A DNA stretch of 64,000 nt from Zanthoxylum bungeanum (taxonomy: Eukaryota; Streptophyta; Magnoliopsida; Sapindales; Rutaceae): assembly GCA_019454045.1 (NCBI GenBank), contig SKCR01033472.1:372001-436000 (forward strand), given 5' to 3'. This document shows positions 47,110 to 58,204 of the stretch, piece by piece. Positions within the stretch are counted from its first letter, which is position 1. Each line of letters starts with the position of its first letter. Under the pieces are notes generated by a model. That model was not told the origin of the DNA and did not search any database. It saw only the letters and a list, made by a program, of their open reading frames with translations. A program made the translations under genes and the position numbers.

Positions 47110-48453
47110 AGAGAATCGGCCCCGAAATAATGTCTTGTAATTTTTGTGATTTTTGCTTTAGTTAACCATGTCTACAAGTGGCTTAGGTCCAAGGGGTTTA
47201 ACCAAAGGCATTATTAGAGTTAGATAATGATTTGGTGCCTTCCTTCCCTCACTACCTTTCTATAGCCGAAAGGAAAAGCTGTGAAGACACCTAGATAATC
47301 ATTTACTCAAAGCTTACCATGATGGACTAATTTGGAGGATCTATTGTTTATTCCTGTCACCAAGGAGATAAGAGCATAAGAGGCAAGGGTATTTAAGAGA
47401 GTTCGCTCCACCCTCCATCTGGGGAATTTTCAATAAGAAATTCATTTGACAGTCATTCATGTATCATCACTCGTTGGCACGTACCTTAGCGTATAAAAAA
47501 AGGTGTGCTCATTTGGTCATCTGAACCCTTGAGTGGGGAGACCTAGTTGTGGGCAATCCTTTGTCGACGGGAGCCTTTATCTATACTCCTATAAACCAGC
47601 ATGTGAACCATAGTTGTATGACCTATAGAAGCCACCCTTTTTGCTTGTGTTTGGGACCATCATCATTTGGATTCAGTTGGACTTCTTGTCATAAGATGTG
47701 AACTTGTTGGGCCATTTAAACTGGGGCGAGTTTGTGTCTTATGACAATTGGGCCAAAAGCTTTTAAAATGCCGATGGACCACTTTGTGTTTGGGCCCCCT
47801 ATCATTTGAAGTTGTTTAGCCATGTTATCGTAAAAGTGTAAACCTGTTGGGCCTTTTACAACTGGGACAAGTTTCACCTCACAATAATGTGATTGAATGC
47901 TTTAAAATGATAATGGGCCAACTTGTATGAAAACCTTGATGGGCTTAGAAAGTCCAAACACGATCCAAATATGCTAGAAGCATGAGTTCGACATCCGCAC
48001 TGGCTTTCATCAAGAAAGGATACGCCTTGTTACGGCATATTTGTATACTTTTGGATGCTTATAAGTTCATCCCCATGACCACGGTTGCCGAAGGCCCAAT
48101 TCGCCGTTTCTAGACAATGACATGATCCCATAATCGACTTAGTCCACGTTGTAAATGGGCGGTCTTTGTCTTTTACCGATGGAAAGGGACAGAAGTGGCC
48201 AAGGTTCACCCCATAGCATATGAGAGAACGATTTTGTGTACCCCACATTGGTGCATAAAATAAAGCCATACCTAGGACAAAAATGGACTTACCATGAGTG
48301 TGGGAGATATAAGGTCAGAAAGATATATGTTGTTTTGATAACCACGTGCATCTCATGCATGCACACATCATGTTAAACCATGTGTCTTAAAAGCCGTCAT
48401 AGATATCCGTTGGGTTAGAAAAAAGAGACTTGTCAAGAAGAGTTTAGCAAACA
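47110..48453 (+). other. Element B leader (uninterrupted)
   Basis: The most complete copy of the Ogre leader here: 1.34 kb, non-coding. It serves as the empty-site reference for J's insertion at about 47,560. Confidence 0.85.
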
Positions 48454-48530
48454 TGGATATCGGGGAAAAGGAAACCGAGGAACAGAAAAATTTACGGCAA
48501 TGATAGAAAGACCATTGTGAAAAAAAGAGA
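48454..48530 (+). pseudogene. Element B gag scar
   Basis: ATG at 48,454 followed by gatatcggggaaaaggaaac and, ~45 bases on, tagaaagaccattgtg. Open for only about a dozen codons. The join is the same as in D (6,611), so the gag deletion predates both copies. Confidence 0.78.
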
Positions 48531-49700
48531 GAAAAAAAAGAAGAAAAAAAGAAAAAAAAAATTGTTTGTTCTTAGTCCTTAACAGTTAGGCATAAGTCCA
48601 ATGATGAAATCGTTTGCTTTAGGGTGAAATCTTAGAAACGATAAGTTCTTGATACACTTTTATCTGACGATTTGAGTAATTAATCTAGGTTAGACTTGTG
48701 AGCACTTAATCATAGGTTTATAGTAGTGAAAACATGAGTAGTTAACAAAGTGACTAGTTGAAGAAATTGTAGGTCGGTGAATGACCGTTCGTCTAAATGT
48801 TTATCCTGATTTGCTTGTGTTATGATGTGTGGTATGGTTGAAAATAAAAGAAAAGTCTCTAAAGAAAAGAATTAAACCACCTATAACCGATAAACGTGAA
48901 GCTACCCATGGGCTAGTATTAGGACCACCATGAGGAGAAATGCTACCTTAAAGGGTAGGTGTGTTGAAAAAAAAAGAGAAAAAGAAAAGAAAAGAAAAGA
49001 AAAAAAGAAGTTCAAAACGAAAAGAAAAAAAAAGAGAAAAAAAAAAAAAAGAAAAGAAAACCATATCACATTGAGCACAGAAAAGCAACTACAGGTATAA
49101 TTGAGACATCTAGGTTAGTCTGACCCATCGATCCCAATTTTTTGGACGAAATCATTGAGTTGGCTTACCTGGGGATGAATCAGCAAAGGAACCTTTGCAC
49201 ACACACTTTGAGTCTGGCATAGATCATTTATTCAAAGACTTGGATTTGAGTTGCATCGAGTGTTTTGAAGGTTCTCTGGTTTCGACACTAGGCATCCTTT
49301 GAGGACAATGATATGTATAACTATTGGGACTATTTGGTAGCCTATAATATAGTATGTTGATACGGAATACCACATCACGTGGTTCACCTTGACCTAGTGC
49401 AAACAGATTAGAGCAGAAAGCTAAATCAAGTCTGGGGGCGACCAGTCTACCACCCCGCGAATAAGGGATGTACCGAGAACTTGAGCCATAAGACAAAAGA
49501 GAACTGAACAATAACCAGAAAAGAACCGGCATAAGGAAATTATAAGCAGACCCAGGGGGCGAATAGAGACATTTGTAGGCAAATGACACCAAGGAGCACA
49601 CGAAAGCCTAACCCATCAGAATAGGAAATACATTCATGCATACACGTCACATGCACATAATTTTTTTATTTCGTTTTTGTTCGCAGGTTTTGAAGAAATG
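48531..49700 (+). other. Element B 3' UTR with purine tracts, no gene
   Basis: GA/A-only tracts at 48,521-48,562 and 48,967-49,062. Between them sequence shared with A (54,180-54,600) and inverted in D and C. The 125-codon minus frame at 49,224-49,601 is chance; its equivalent in A is broken. Confidence 0.75.
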
Positions 49701-49714
49701 GAAAAAGCGACAAA

Positions 49715-51060
49715 GACAAGCAGTTTTGGGAATGGATCTTAGGGTCGAGGGCCACATTATCAGCAGTTTTGGGGAATGAATCCCATGGTTGAGGCCCACA
49801 TTATCAGCAGTTTTGGGGAATGAATCCCAGGGTCGAGGCCCACATTATCAGCAATTTTTGGGAACAAAGCCCACACTCTCAACACAATTCGGGAACAAAG
49901 CCCACATTCAGTGCAGTTCAGGAATAAAGCCCACATTTAGTACAGTTCGGGAATAAAGCCCACATTCAGTACAGCTCGGGAACAAAGCCCAAAGTCAACA
50001 CAGTTCGGGAACAAAGCCTAGGGAACAAAGCTCACATTCAGTACAGCTCGGGAACAAAGCCCACAGTCAACACAGTTCGGGAACAAAGCCCAGAGAACAA
50101 TGCCCACATTCTGTACAGCTCGGGAACAAAACAACACTCAACACAGTTCGGGAACAAAACGCATATTCAGTACAGCTCGGGAACAAAGCCCACAGTCAAC
50201 TCAATTCGGGAACAAAGGCCACTGGTGGTTCGGGAACGAATCCCAGGGGTTAAAAACACCTCGCCATCACATTCAACATAGTTCGGGAACAAAGCCCACT
50301 CTCTGCACAAGTTCGGGAACAAACCCACTCTCTACACAGGTCGGAACAAAGCCCACATGTGGTTCGGGAACAAAGCCCAGGGGTCAAAAGCACCTCGCCA
50401 TCACATTCAGCACAGTTCGGGAACAAAGCCCACTATCTAAATAGCTCGGGAACAAAGCCCACAGTCAGCTCAATTCGGGAACAAAGCCCACAGGTGGTTC
50501 GGGAACAAAGCCCAGGGGTCAAAGTGCCTCGCCATCAACTCAACTCAGTAACGGTTCGGAAATGGACCACCATCTCATTAGTAATGGTTTGGGAATGGAC
50601 CAAAACTATCACATCAACGACGCCTCGGGAATAAGGTTTAGCATGCCGGGAATGGCACTCCGAGAATGGAGCATGGTTCGGGAATGGACTACAACTATCA
50701 CATCAGTGACGCTTCGGGAATGAGGTTTAGCATGCCGGGAATGGCGCTCCGGGAATGGATCATGGTTCGGGAATGGACCATAACTATCACATCAGCGACG
50801 CCTCGGGAATGAGGTCTAGCATGCCGGGAATGGAGCATGGTTCGGGAATGGACCACCTCACTGTAACAGTTCGGGAACGAACCACCTCTCATCAGCTCAG
50901 TCCGGTTGTGATTCCTAGAGATCACATCATCTTTCAGGGATGAACCTTGGGGTCAAAGCACCTCGCTACCATATCAGCTCAGTCCGGTAGTGATTCCTAG
51001 AGATCGCAAAATCTTGCAGGGATGAACCTTGGGGTCGAAGCACCTCGCCACCATATCAAC
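49715..51060 (+). repeat. Element B tandem arrays (ttcgggaacaaagccc family)
   Basis: First three ~45-bp units with tttggggaatgaatcccagg and cgaggcccacattatcag (49,720-49,855). Then about 25 shorter units (~28-35 bp) with ttcgggaacaaagccca plus variable tails (49,870-50,530). Then gggaatgga/atggttcgggaatggac units, larger blocks near 50,620-50,850, and two ~85-bp blocks ending ...gcacctcgc(t/c)accatatca (50,890-51,060). Chance frames run across them. Confidence 0.93.
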
Positions 51061-51170
51061 TCAGTTCGAAACAACATGGAAGTCAGACAGCAGTTGGCGA
51101 GCCATGTAAGTAAAAATGCATGCACGACTTTGATAGGATTGTCACTGTCACACACTGCACAAGTCCCATC

Positions 51171-51184
51171 AAAGTGGGGATGAC
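51171..51184 (+). promoter_or_regulatory. Polypurine tract of element B
   Basis: aaagtggggatgac directly before the 3' LTR; same form as in C. Confidence 0.87.
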
Positions 51185-53493
51185 TGTAGGCACCGTATTT
51201 TTGCATGAAGCCCGATGATGAGCCTCGTATGGAGGCACTACCCGATAAGTCGCTGAAGTCGTAGGAAACAGACGTCGGAAGGGAAAATTCAAAAATCAAT
51301 ACCTTGCCAGATTTAATTCAATTGTTTAGCCTCAAGTTCGCTCGATTAATCTATGTCTTAACTATTAGACTCGGCCCAAAATCCCCATAACCCACACCAA
51401 GCTACACGCCCAAGCCCACCAAAGAGCCAATCTACACGCCCAAAGCCTATCAAATCCCATCCAAAAAATATCCAACACATTAAACACATGTTAAAATCCA
51501 GACAAATCACCTTCATAATTTAAATAAATCACATGCCTAAATTATATAAATCAAATCAAATCTCCTAAATCCCTTTCTTAAACTAAATAAATCACCTTCC
51601 TAAATTGAATAGATCTTTTCCTTATAACACACTAATTAAATAAATCCATCATTATTGCATAATCTTTGTTTCCCTCCCATGCAAGGAAAACCCTAGCCCA
51701 CTCTTATAAAAAGTGACATAAACCAAACCCATTCTCGGTTGGTTCTTAACACTCGGCAACTCTCCATCCCTCATCCACCGAATTCACAAACCCCTAAAAA
51801 ACCCTAACACCCTCTAGCCTCTCGCCTCCATCATCTTCCTATCAACTACTCGGCAAACCCTAAACCATACAGTTTCCCCTCTCTCGGCCACGGACTCACT
51901 TCTATCCTCTCTCACGCACACACACAATATCAATAAGCAGGCCACACGACTCCACAAACGACCACAAAACCTGCTGGCACCCTTCGCATCAAATTCAAAA
52001 AGCCGAGCAACCTCTCACCATTCACTAAACCTAAGCCACAAACCAACAAAACTGCCCCTTCACGTGAACAAACTAAAAGACAAACGTAAACCCTAGCCTG
52101 GACACTTCACGCAGCCGACACATCCGCATTCTTTACGTTCAACACACACAAAGTAGACTCACGCTCTCAGACCCACACGTCCTCTCTCTCTCTAAACAAC
52201 ACATCACTAAGATCACGCACACAGCGCATGTCTCAAATTGCACTCAATCGACACAGCTCTCCACAGCTTCAACACAACGCACCAAGCCAAACCCTAACTC
52301 AGCACTCTGCAGCTTCACTCACACTTGGCAGCACACACTCACGCCACTCACACTCGGCGGCACTCACTCACACCAAAAACACACTTGTATCATATTCCTC
52401 TCAAACACACACACCGTAACAACCCAAAACCTAAACACTCAAACGACAACACATATTACTCGCCTAAACTGCCCACAGTCACCGAACAAAACCATCACAA
52501 AAAGTAGCCCACACAGCCCACTAATGACCTAAAATAGCAGCCCATATTGACCCAAAAACGGTCCCCGAACACCCCAAAAAATAGTGAACACAGCGAGCAG
52601 AAACAGTGAGTGAAAATAGTGAAAACAGTGGAAACAACGAACCAGTGAAAACAACGGAAACACTAACTCTTCCGGTGATGACCCAACGCACTCCCGAGAA
52701 ATGACTTAAAAGGTAAGACCTGAGGGCACCCTTTTTTATATTTTATTTTGTCGTCCTGGAAACGGCATGCTCGGTTGGATGTGGAATACATCCAAACGGG
52801 CATGCGAAGTCCTACATTGAAAACGGCCAAATACTTTGGTCACATATTTCATTATTTGGCATTTATTTCGCGTTATTTGTCTTTTCACTATTTCGCATTT
52901 AATTTGGATTTATGGTTGTTTATTGTTCCGCATTTATTTTGTGTTATTTATCTTTCTTCATTGTTTAGCATGTTTGTCTCTTCGATTATTTATGGTTATA
53001 TGAATTATCATGTTTAATGTATGTCAATATTGAGGTTAGTGATTGAGTGTTGCTTCTCGTGGTATATCGGATGGAAACCCAGAAGTAAATTCCGTAGCCG
53101 AATCCGAATATATGGTAGTGCGGTCTGTACTTGGGATACAACTCCACGTACCGCTTGGGGAAATACTCATGCATGTATTTATGTGATTATAGATGTCATT
53201 TTTGTGATCCTGTTCGAACACGTTATCAAACGCTAATCAAACGCATACATTCGGGTTTATCCCGTTCGAACGCATTTCCGAACGTTACTCGAACGCGTGC
53301 ATTCTGTTTACCGTTTGAACGTGTTTTTGAATGCTACACGAACGCGCACACACTGGACAGATTCCTTTATCATGTTTTATGCATGCTTGTATCTTTAGTT
53401 ATTCCTTTCTGCATCATATGATTAATTATCTCTCTTTAATATTTATGCTTTTATAGTTATTATTTATTTATATTTCCACATTTATCTATTTGA
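51185..53493 (+). mobile_element. Element B 3' LTR, end deleted
   Basis: Matches the 5' LTR from its first base to catttatctatttga, corresponding to 46,756; the last ~331 bp are gone and A's gag follows at once. Hairpin at 52,765-52,805 with one unpaired position; TTCGAA repeat at 53,209-53,350. Confidence 0.93.
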
Positions 53494-54112
53494 AGATGCA
53501 GACTCGGCCCTCAGAGAAGGACCAAATCAAGATGATCATTAAGGGCACCAAGCCCTCCATTTATAACAAGCCGAGGAGGATGACCTCAATGATTAATGAC
53601 TTTCGACAACTAAAATAAACTGTCATGGATATTGAGGAAGAGGAAACCGATAACAGGAAGTTCTACAGCCAGAATAGGAAGACCATTGGGGGGCCTTGAG
53701 GGACCATGCCCGCTCCTGCTGAGGTCGCTGCCATCAGAAACAAGCGATTCTCCAATTTTGGTAGACCTTTGTCAAAGGTGTTTGAAAAGTTGAAGAGGAA
53801 AGGACTCCTAAAATCCTTAGAATCTAGACCATTTCCAAATCCTATACCACACTACTTTGATCTAAACCTATATTGTCACTTCCAGCTGGAAAAATGCCAC
53901 GAAACTGACAACTGCGCCTGCCTCAGGAATGAGATCCAAAACCTCATTGACACCTATAAGATACATGACCCAGAAAAAGAACAACCCAACACACACAGAA
54001 ACTCTCTACCCACCTACATGATCAACTCCGGCCTGCCCGAAAGGTTTGTCCTACAAACTCTCAACGACCCGATTTCTTGCATGGGGATACGGGATAAAAG
54101 CAGGAGATGAGG
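53494..54112 (+). pseudogene. Element A gag, C-terminal half
   Basis: Resumes the gag cut at 44,623, after a short loss. One frame reads MQTRPSEKDQIKMIIKG, then stops at about 53,616 and 53,697, then the open stretch 53,706-54,110 (134 codons). That contains RNKRFSNFGRPLSKVFEKL and a degenerate zinc-finger-like YCHFQLEKCHETDNCACLR (Ogre relatives usually have C..H...G H....C; here H is Q and G is C). It ends in RDKSRR and a stop, after which non-coding 3' UTR begins; protease and the rest of pol are absent. Confidence 0.85.
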
Positions 54113-55339
54113 AAGAAAAGAAAAAGAAAAATTTTACAGCCAGAATAAAAGGACCATCGGGGGCCCTTCCGCTAGAAAAAGAATTATTTGTTTTTAGTCC
54201 TTAATAGTTAAGCATTAGTCCAATGATGAAATTGTTTGCTTTAGGGTGAAATCTTAGAAACGATAAATTCTTGATATACTTTTATCTGATACTTTGAGTA
54301 GTTGATCTATGTTGGACTCGGAAGCACTTAATTATAGGTTTTTAGTAGTGAAAACCTGAGTAGTCGGCAATGTGACTAGTTGAAGGAATTTCAGGTCGAT
54401 GAATCACCGTTTGCTTATATGTCTATCCTGATTTGCTTGTGTTATGATGTGTGGTATGGTTGAACATAAAATAAAAGTCTCTAAAGAAAAAAAATTAGAC
54501 TACCTATAACCGATAAACATGAAGCTACCCATGGGCGAGTATTAGGACCACCATGAGGAGAAATGCTACCTTAATTGGTAGGTGTGTTGAAAAAAAAAAC
54601 AAAGAGAGAAAAGAAAAGAAAAGAAATCATACCATATTGAGCACAGAAAAGAAATTGCAGAGCATAATTGAGACATCTAGGTTGGTTTGACCCGTCGATC
54701 CCAATTTTTAAACGAAATCATTGGGTTGGCTTACCTAGGAATCAAGTTGTAAATGAACCTTTACACACACACAATGTGAGTCTGGCTTAGATGATTTATT
54801 CAAAGACTTGGATTTGAGTTGCATCGAGTGTTTTAAGGTTCTCTAGTTTCATTACTGGGCACTCTTTGAGATAATAATATGAGTAACTATTGGGACTATT
54901 TCGTAGCCCGTAATATGATATGTCGATACGGAATGCCACATCACATAGTGACGAGTAATGGAGTCCAATTTTAGGGAGATGGTACATTTAGAAACCTGAG
55001 AATAAGAAGACATGATCCCAAAAGGATGAGGCCACTTTCAAAAAGGCGTAATCAACTTTCACCCGGTGCAGGCCGCGGAGAGCAGAAAGCTAAACTAGGT
55101 TTGGGGGCGACCAGTCTACTACCCCGCGAATAAAAGTCACAATAGGATCTTGAGCCATGGGACCCAAGATAACTGAGCAATCACCGGAGGAGAATTGGCA
55201 GAAGGAAATAGTAAGCAGGCCAAATGGGCAACCTCGGGAGTGAGTACAAACAACCCCTCGGGAATGAGGACGAGCAAGCCATGGATGGCACTCTAGGAAC
55301 GGAGAACAACCTCGAGAATGAGGACAGATCATGGGCGAA
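54113..55339 (+). other. Element A 3' UTR, no gene
   Basis: Collinear with B 48,560-49,700. It starts with a second copy of a gag segment: acagccagaata...aggaccatcgggggcc at ~54,138 repeats ~53,664. Purine tract at 54,590-54,627. Confidence 0.75.
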
Positions 55340-56252
55340 ATGCCTCACCACCATTATCAACAGTTTTGGGAATGAATCCCAAGGTCGAGGCCCATATTAC
55401 GGACAGTTCAGGAATGAATCCTAGGGGGCGAGGCCCACATTATCAACAGTTTGGGAATGAATCCCGGAGGTCGAAGCACCTCATCATCATGAAAAAACTC
55501 CACAGTAGGATCAAAGAGTCACAGAGGTTGAAGCACCTCACCATCAACATAACTCAGTTCGGGAACAAAGCCAAGAGATCAAATCCTCTCACACCTGGTG
55601 GTTCGGGAATAAAGCCCAGAGGTCGAAGCACCTCGCAACCAACTCAACTCAGTTCGGGAATAAATCCCAGAGATCAGAGCATCTCACACCCAACATGGTT
55701 CGGGAATAAAGCCCAGAGGTCGAAACATCTCACCATCAACTCAGTACAGTTTGGGAACAAAGCCCAGAGATGGTTCGGGAATAAAGCTCAGAGGTCAAAG
55801 CACTTCACTATCAACTCAGCGCAGTTCAGGAATAAAGCCCAGAGATGGTTCGGGAATAAAGCCCAGAGGTCGAAGCAATTCACCATCAACTCAGCGCAGT
55901 TCGGGAATAAAGCCCAGAGATGGTTCAGGAATAAAGCCCAGAGGTCGAAGCACTTCACTATCAACTCAGCGCAGTTTAGGAATAAAGCCCAGAAATGGTT
56001 CGGGAATAAAGCCCAGAGGTCGAAGCAATTCACCATCAACTCAGCACAGTTCGGGAATAAAGCCAATAGATGGTTTGGGAATAAATCCCAGAGGACGAAG
56101 AACCTCACCATCAACTCAGCACAATTCGGGAACAAAGCCCAGAGATGGTTCAGAATAAAGCCCAGAGGACGAAGCTCTTCACCATCAACTCAACACAGTT
56201 CGGTAATATAGCCCATAGATGGTTTGGGAATAAAGCCCAGAGGACGAAGCAC
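55340..56252 (+). repeat. 75-bp tandem array (element A)
   Basis: After irregular units (55,355-55,740), tggttcgggaataaagccca recurs at 55,771, 55,846, 55,921, 55,996, 56,071, 56,146 and 56,220, i.e. every 75 (once 74) bp. Each unit has two ttcgggaataaagcccag words and a caccatcaactcagcgca link. Since 75 is a multiple of three, several frames stay open, giving a 297-codon frame at 55,318-56,211. Cut by element E at 56,253. Confidence 0.95.
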
Positions 56253-58189
56253 TGTTGGGAAGCGGCCGCGAGTGCGCGCGGAAAATTAAAAAAAATTAAT
56301 TATGATGTCGCTTCCCCTTTGCCTAAGACCCATTTGATTGGATTATTCTACAAGCCTAGGCATGTTACTATATATTCTAAGCATGAAAACTCATAAACCA
56401 TGCATAACATAAACCTAAACATGCTAACTATCATAAGAACTCTGATTAAAATAAAGAAAGAAAAAGACTTACTTGAACCGAAGACTCATCTAGTCCTCCC
56501 TCCAATCTATAAAATTTTCTTGAATTCATCAAGCTCTTCCACGTTCCAAAGAGCCACACAAGGTGTGGCCTCCAAAGGTGCACACTCCAAAGCCAAAACT
56601 CAACGGCAAGACTACGCTTTGAGTGCACATGTATTTTGCCATTGGTACTGCCTAGGAAATACCTTAAAACTTTTAACTCGAGGTTCCTCTAGTCAATTAG
56701 ACTTAAAGATCCTCAAATCAGTGGCTTACTCTTAAACTTTAGAGTTGCTCACTTATATAAACCCAAGATATGAAAGGTTTGGTGCAAAAATTTGTAAAGA
56801 ATTCTTTGAGTTTATATAGGTGCTCCAAAGACAACAAAATAATTAAGAATCCGATGTGGGATAAATGCTAATTTAATCTTAGCCATTGGATCTTAATTTA
56901 GTGGTTAATGAGATTATAAAACCCTAATAAGAGTTTGGGCTGAATTGGAATTCAAAACAAATAACAAATAAATTTTTTTTACTATTCACATTTTATTTAT
57001 TTATTTATCTATTCCAATTCCCAAATTGCCCCTATCGTCATTCACCAATCTCTAAGCCACTATGGAACCTCATAAATGATCTGTTCAATAATTAAACACA
57101 TTGAACCATTTATGAACAATTCCTACAACAATTATATATGCTGTTAAATTTTTACTGTGCACTGTTAACCATTGATTTCGACTTTGTTGTGTGTGACCTT
57201 TTGGGTTCCCCTCAAGTTGGACATGAAATGAATCGTGATAATTTAATCGAATATAAATTATCCTCCGATCAGATGGTCGTTCGATTTCAATGACCAAGGT
57301 TGACATCTAGCAACATGCAAAGGCCCCCAAATGAGAAGGAAAGATATATACCCATTCTGTATGTGATTTACCTATGATACGGTCCCTCGCCTCACTGTAT
57401 CCCCACCGTTTGACCTAGGGTATGGAAAGTGTCTACCCATATAGTCAAAGGTATGATGTTGATAGTGTCATGAATCAAGCTAACCCAAGAATCTCACATG
57501 ATTGTTCCGTTGCGGCCACAGTCTCAAGCACTGATCACACTTATCAACCTACGAATTGGAATACTACTCTTATAAGAAAATAATATCCGAGAGAGTGGCG
57601 ATTCTCTGTTGTATCTTTACAAAATTCATGTGTTTCAACAAATGACCCAATCATACCCTTATGACCGGATCTTTTAAACCGGGGAAGTAGAATGTCAAAG
57701 TTATTTGATCCACACATAAGATTGTAAAGACCTCAAGTCTAAGGACTAGTCATACAATCGATACATGAAAGTTCTCACAGACACATGGGATAAACACTCC
57801 ATGTGAAAAATTTTGGCGGTCAGTTCGATGGACATGAGCAACTCATGCATCCATATGATACACCAAGCGGACGGATCTCTGCTAGTAGCCTATGAGATCG
57901 GCTACCCCACTTAAGGGCGAATCATATCATCATGCTAGTCTCTCTCCGCTTTGTGAACGCCCAGATTATTCACAAAACTATACTAGGAACGTTTAAGAGT
58001 AATGATTCTCATAAGGCATGGAAGCCATCATCTTATTACTCCAAGGGCTTTATTACAGTGTTTGATGATTCATATAAGTTATGTAAGACACGTATAATAA
58101 AAATTATCATTTTATTAATTAATGAAAATATTACAAATACATGTACATATAACCCATCCACAAGTTGGGTATTGGGCATATCCCTAACA
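56253..58189 (-). mobile_element. Copia E 3' LTR
   Basis: Minus strand begins tgttagggatatgcccaat and ends ttcccaaca, 1,937 bp. Includes gcggccgcgagtgcgcgcgg near its end (56,264-56,283), a GC-rich patch in AT-rich sequence. The part 57,410-58,189 matches 63,311-64,000. Confidence 0.92.
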
Positions 58190-58204
58190 ATCTACCACTT
58201 GCAT
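58190..58204 (-). promoter_or_regulatory. Polypurine tract of copia E
   Basis: Minus strand gcaagtggtagatt directly before the 3' LTR; a T interrupts the usual aagtgggagatt. Confidence 0.8.

Larger units (their letters stand above)
44624..53493 (+). mobile_element. Tat/Ogre element B, gag/pol-less, inserted in A's gag
   Basis: 5' LTR 44,624-47,087, PBS, leader, gag scar, 3' UTR, tandem arrays, PPT, 3' LTR 51,185-53,493 (last ~330 bp lost). It has almost no coding sequence. The left flank is cctag, inside A's gag codons; the right flank was removed by a deletion that also took part of A's gag. Confidence 0.93.
25086..56252 (+). mobile_element. Tat/Ogre element A (host of nested insertions C, J, B, E)
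   Basis: Its pieces are 25,086-25,783 and 35,785-37,311 (5' LTR, 2.2 kb), 37,312-37,577 and 43,101-44,002 (leader), 44,003-44,623 and 53,494-54,112 (gag), then 54,113-56,252 (3' UTR and array). Each gap is a separate element, two of them with clean 5-bp duplications. PR, RT, RNase H and IN are absent, so A is non-autonomous. The 3' LTR is not in the window; E interrupts the array. The left flank is cctac. Confidence 0.85.

Noticed and set aside
49870..50530. CRISPR-like pattern of direct repeats with variable spacers
   Set aside because: Units and tails are both degenerate, spacers are very short and related to each other, and the context is a plant retroelement 3' UTR.
55318..56211. 297-codon open frame
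   Set aside because: It is the reading of a 75-bp tandem array with frame-neutral period; overlapping frames on both strands are equally open and there is no domain.
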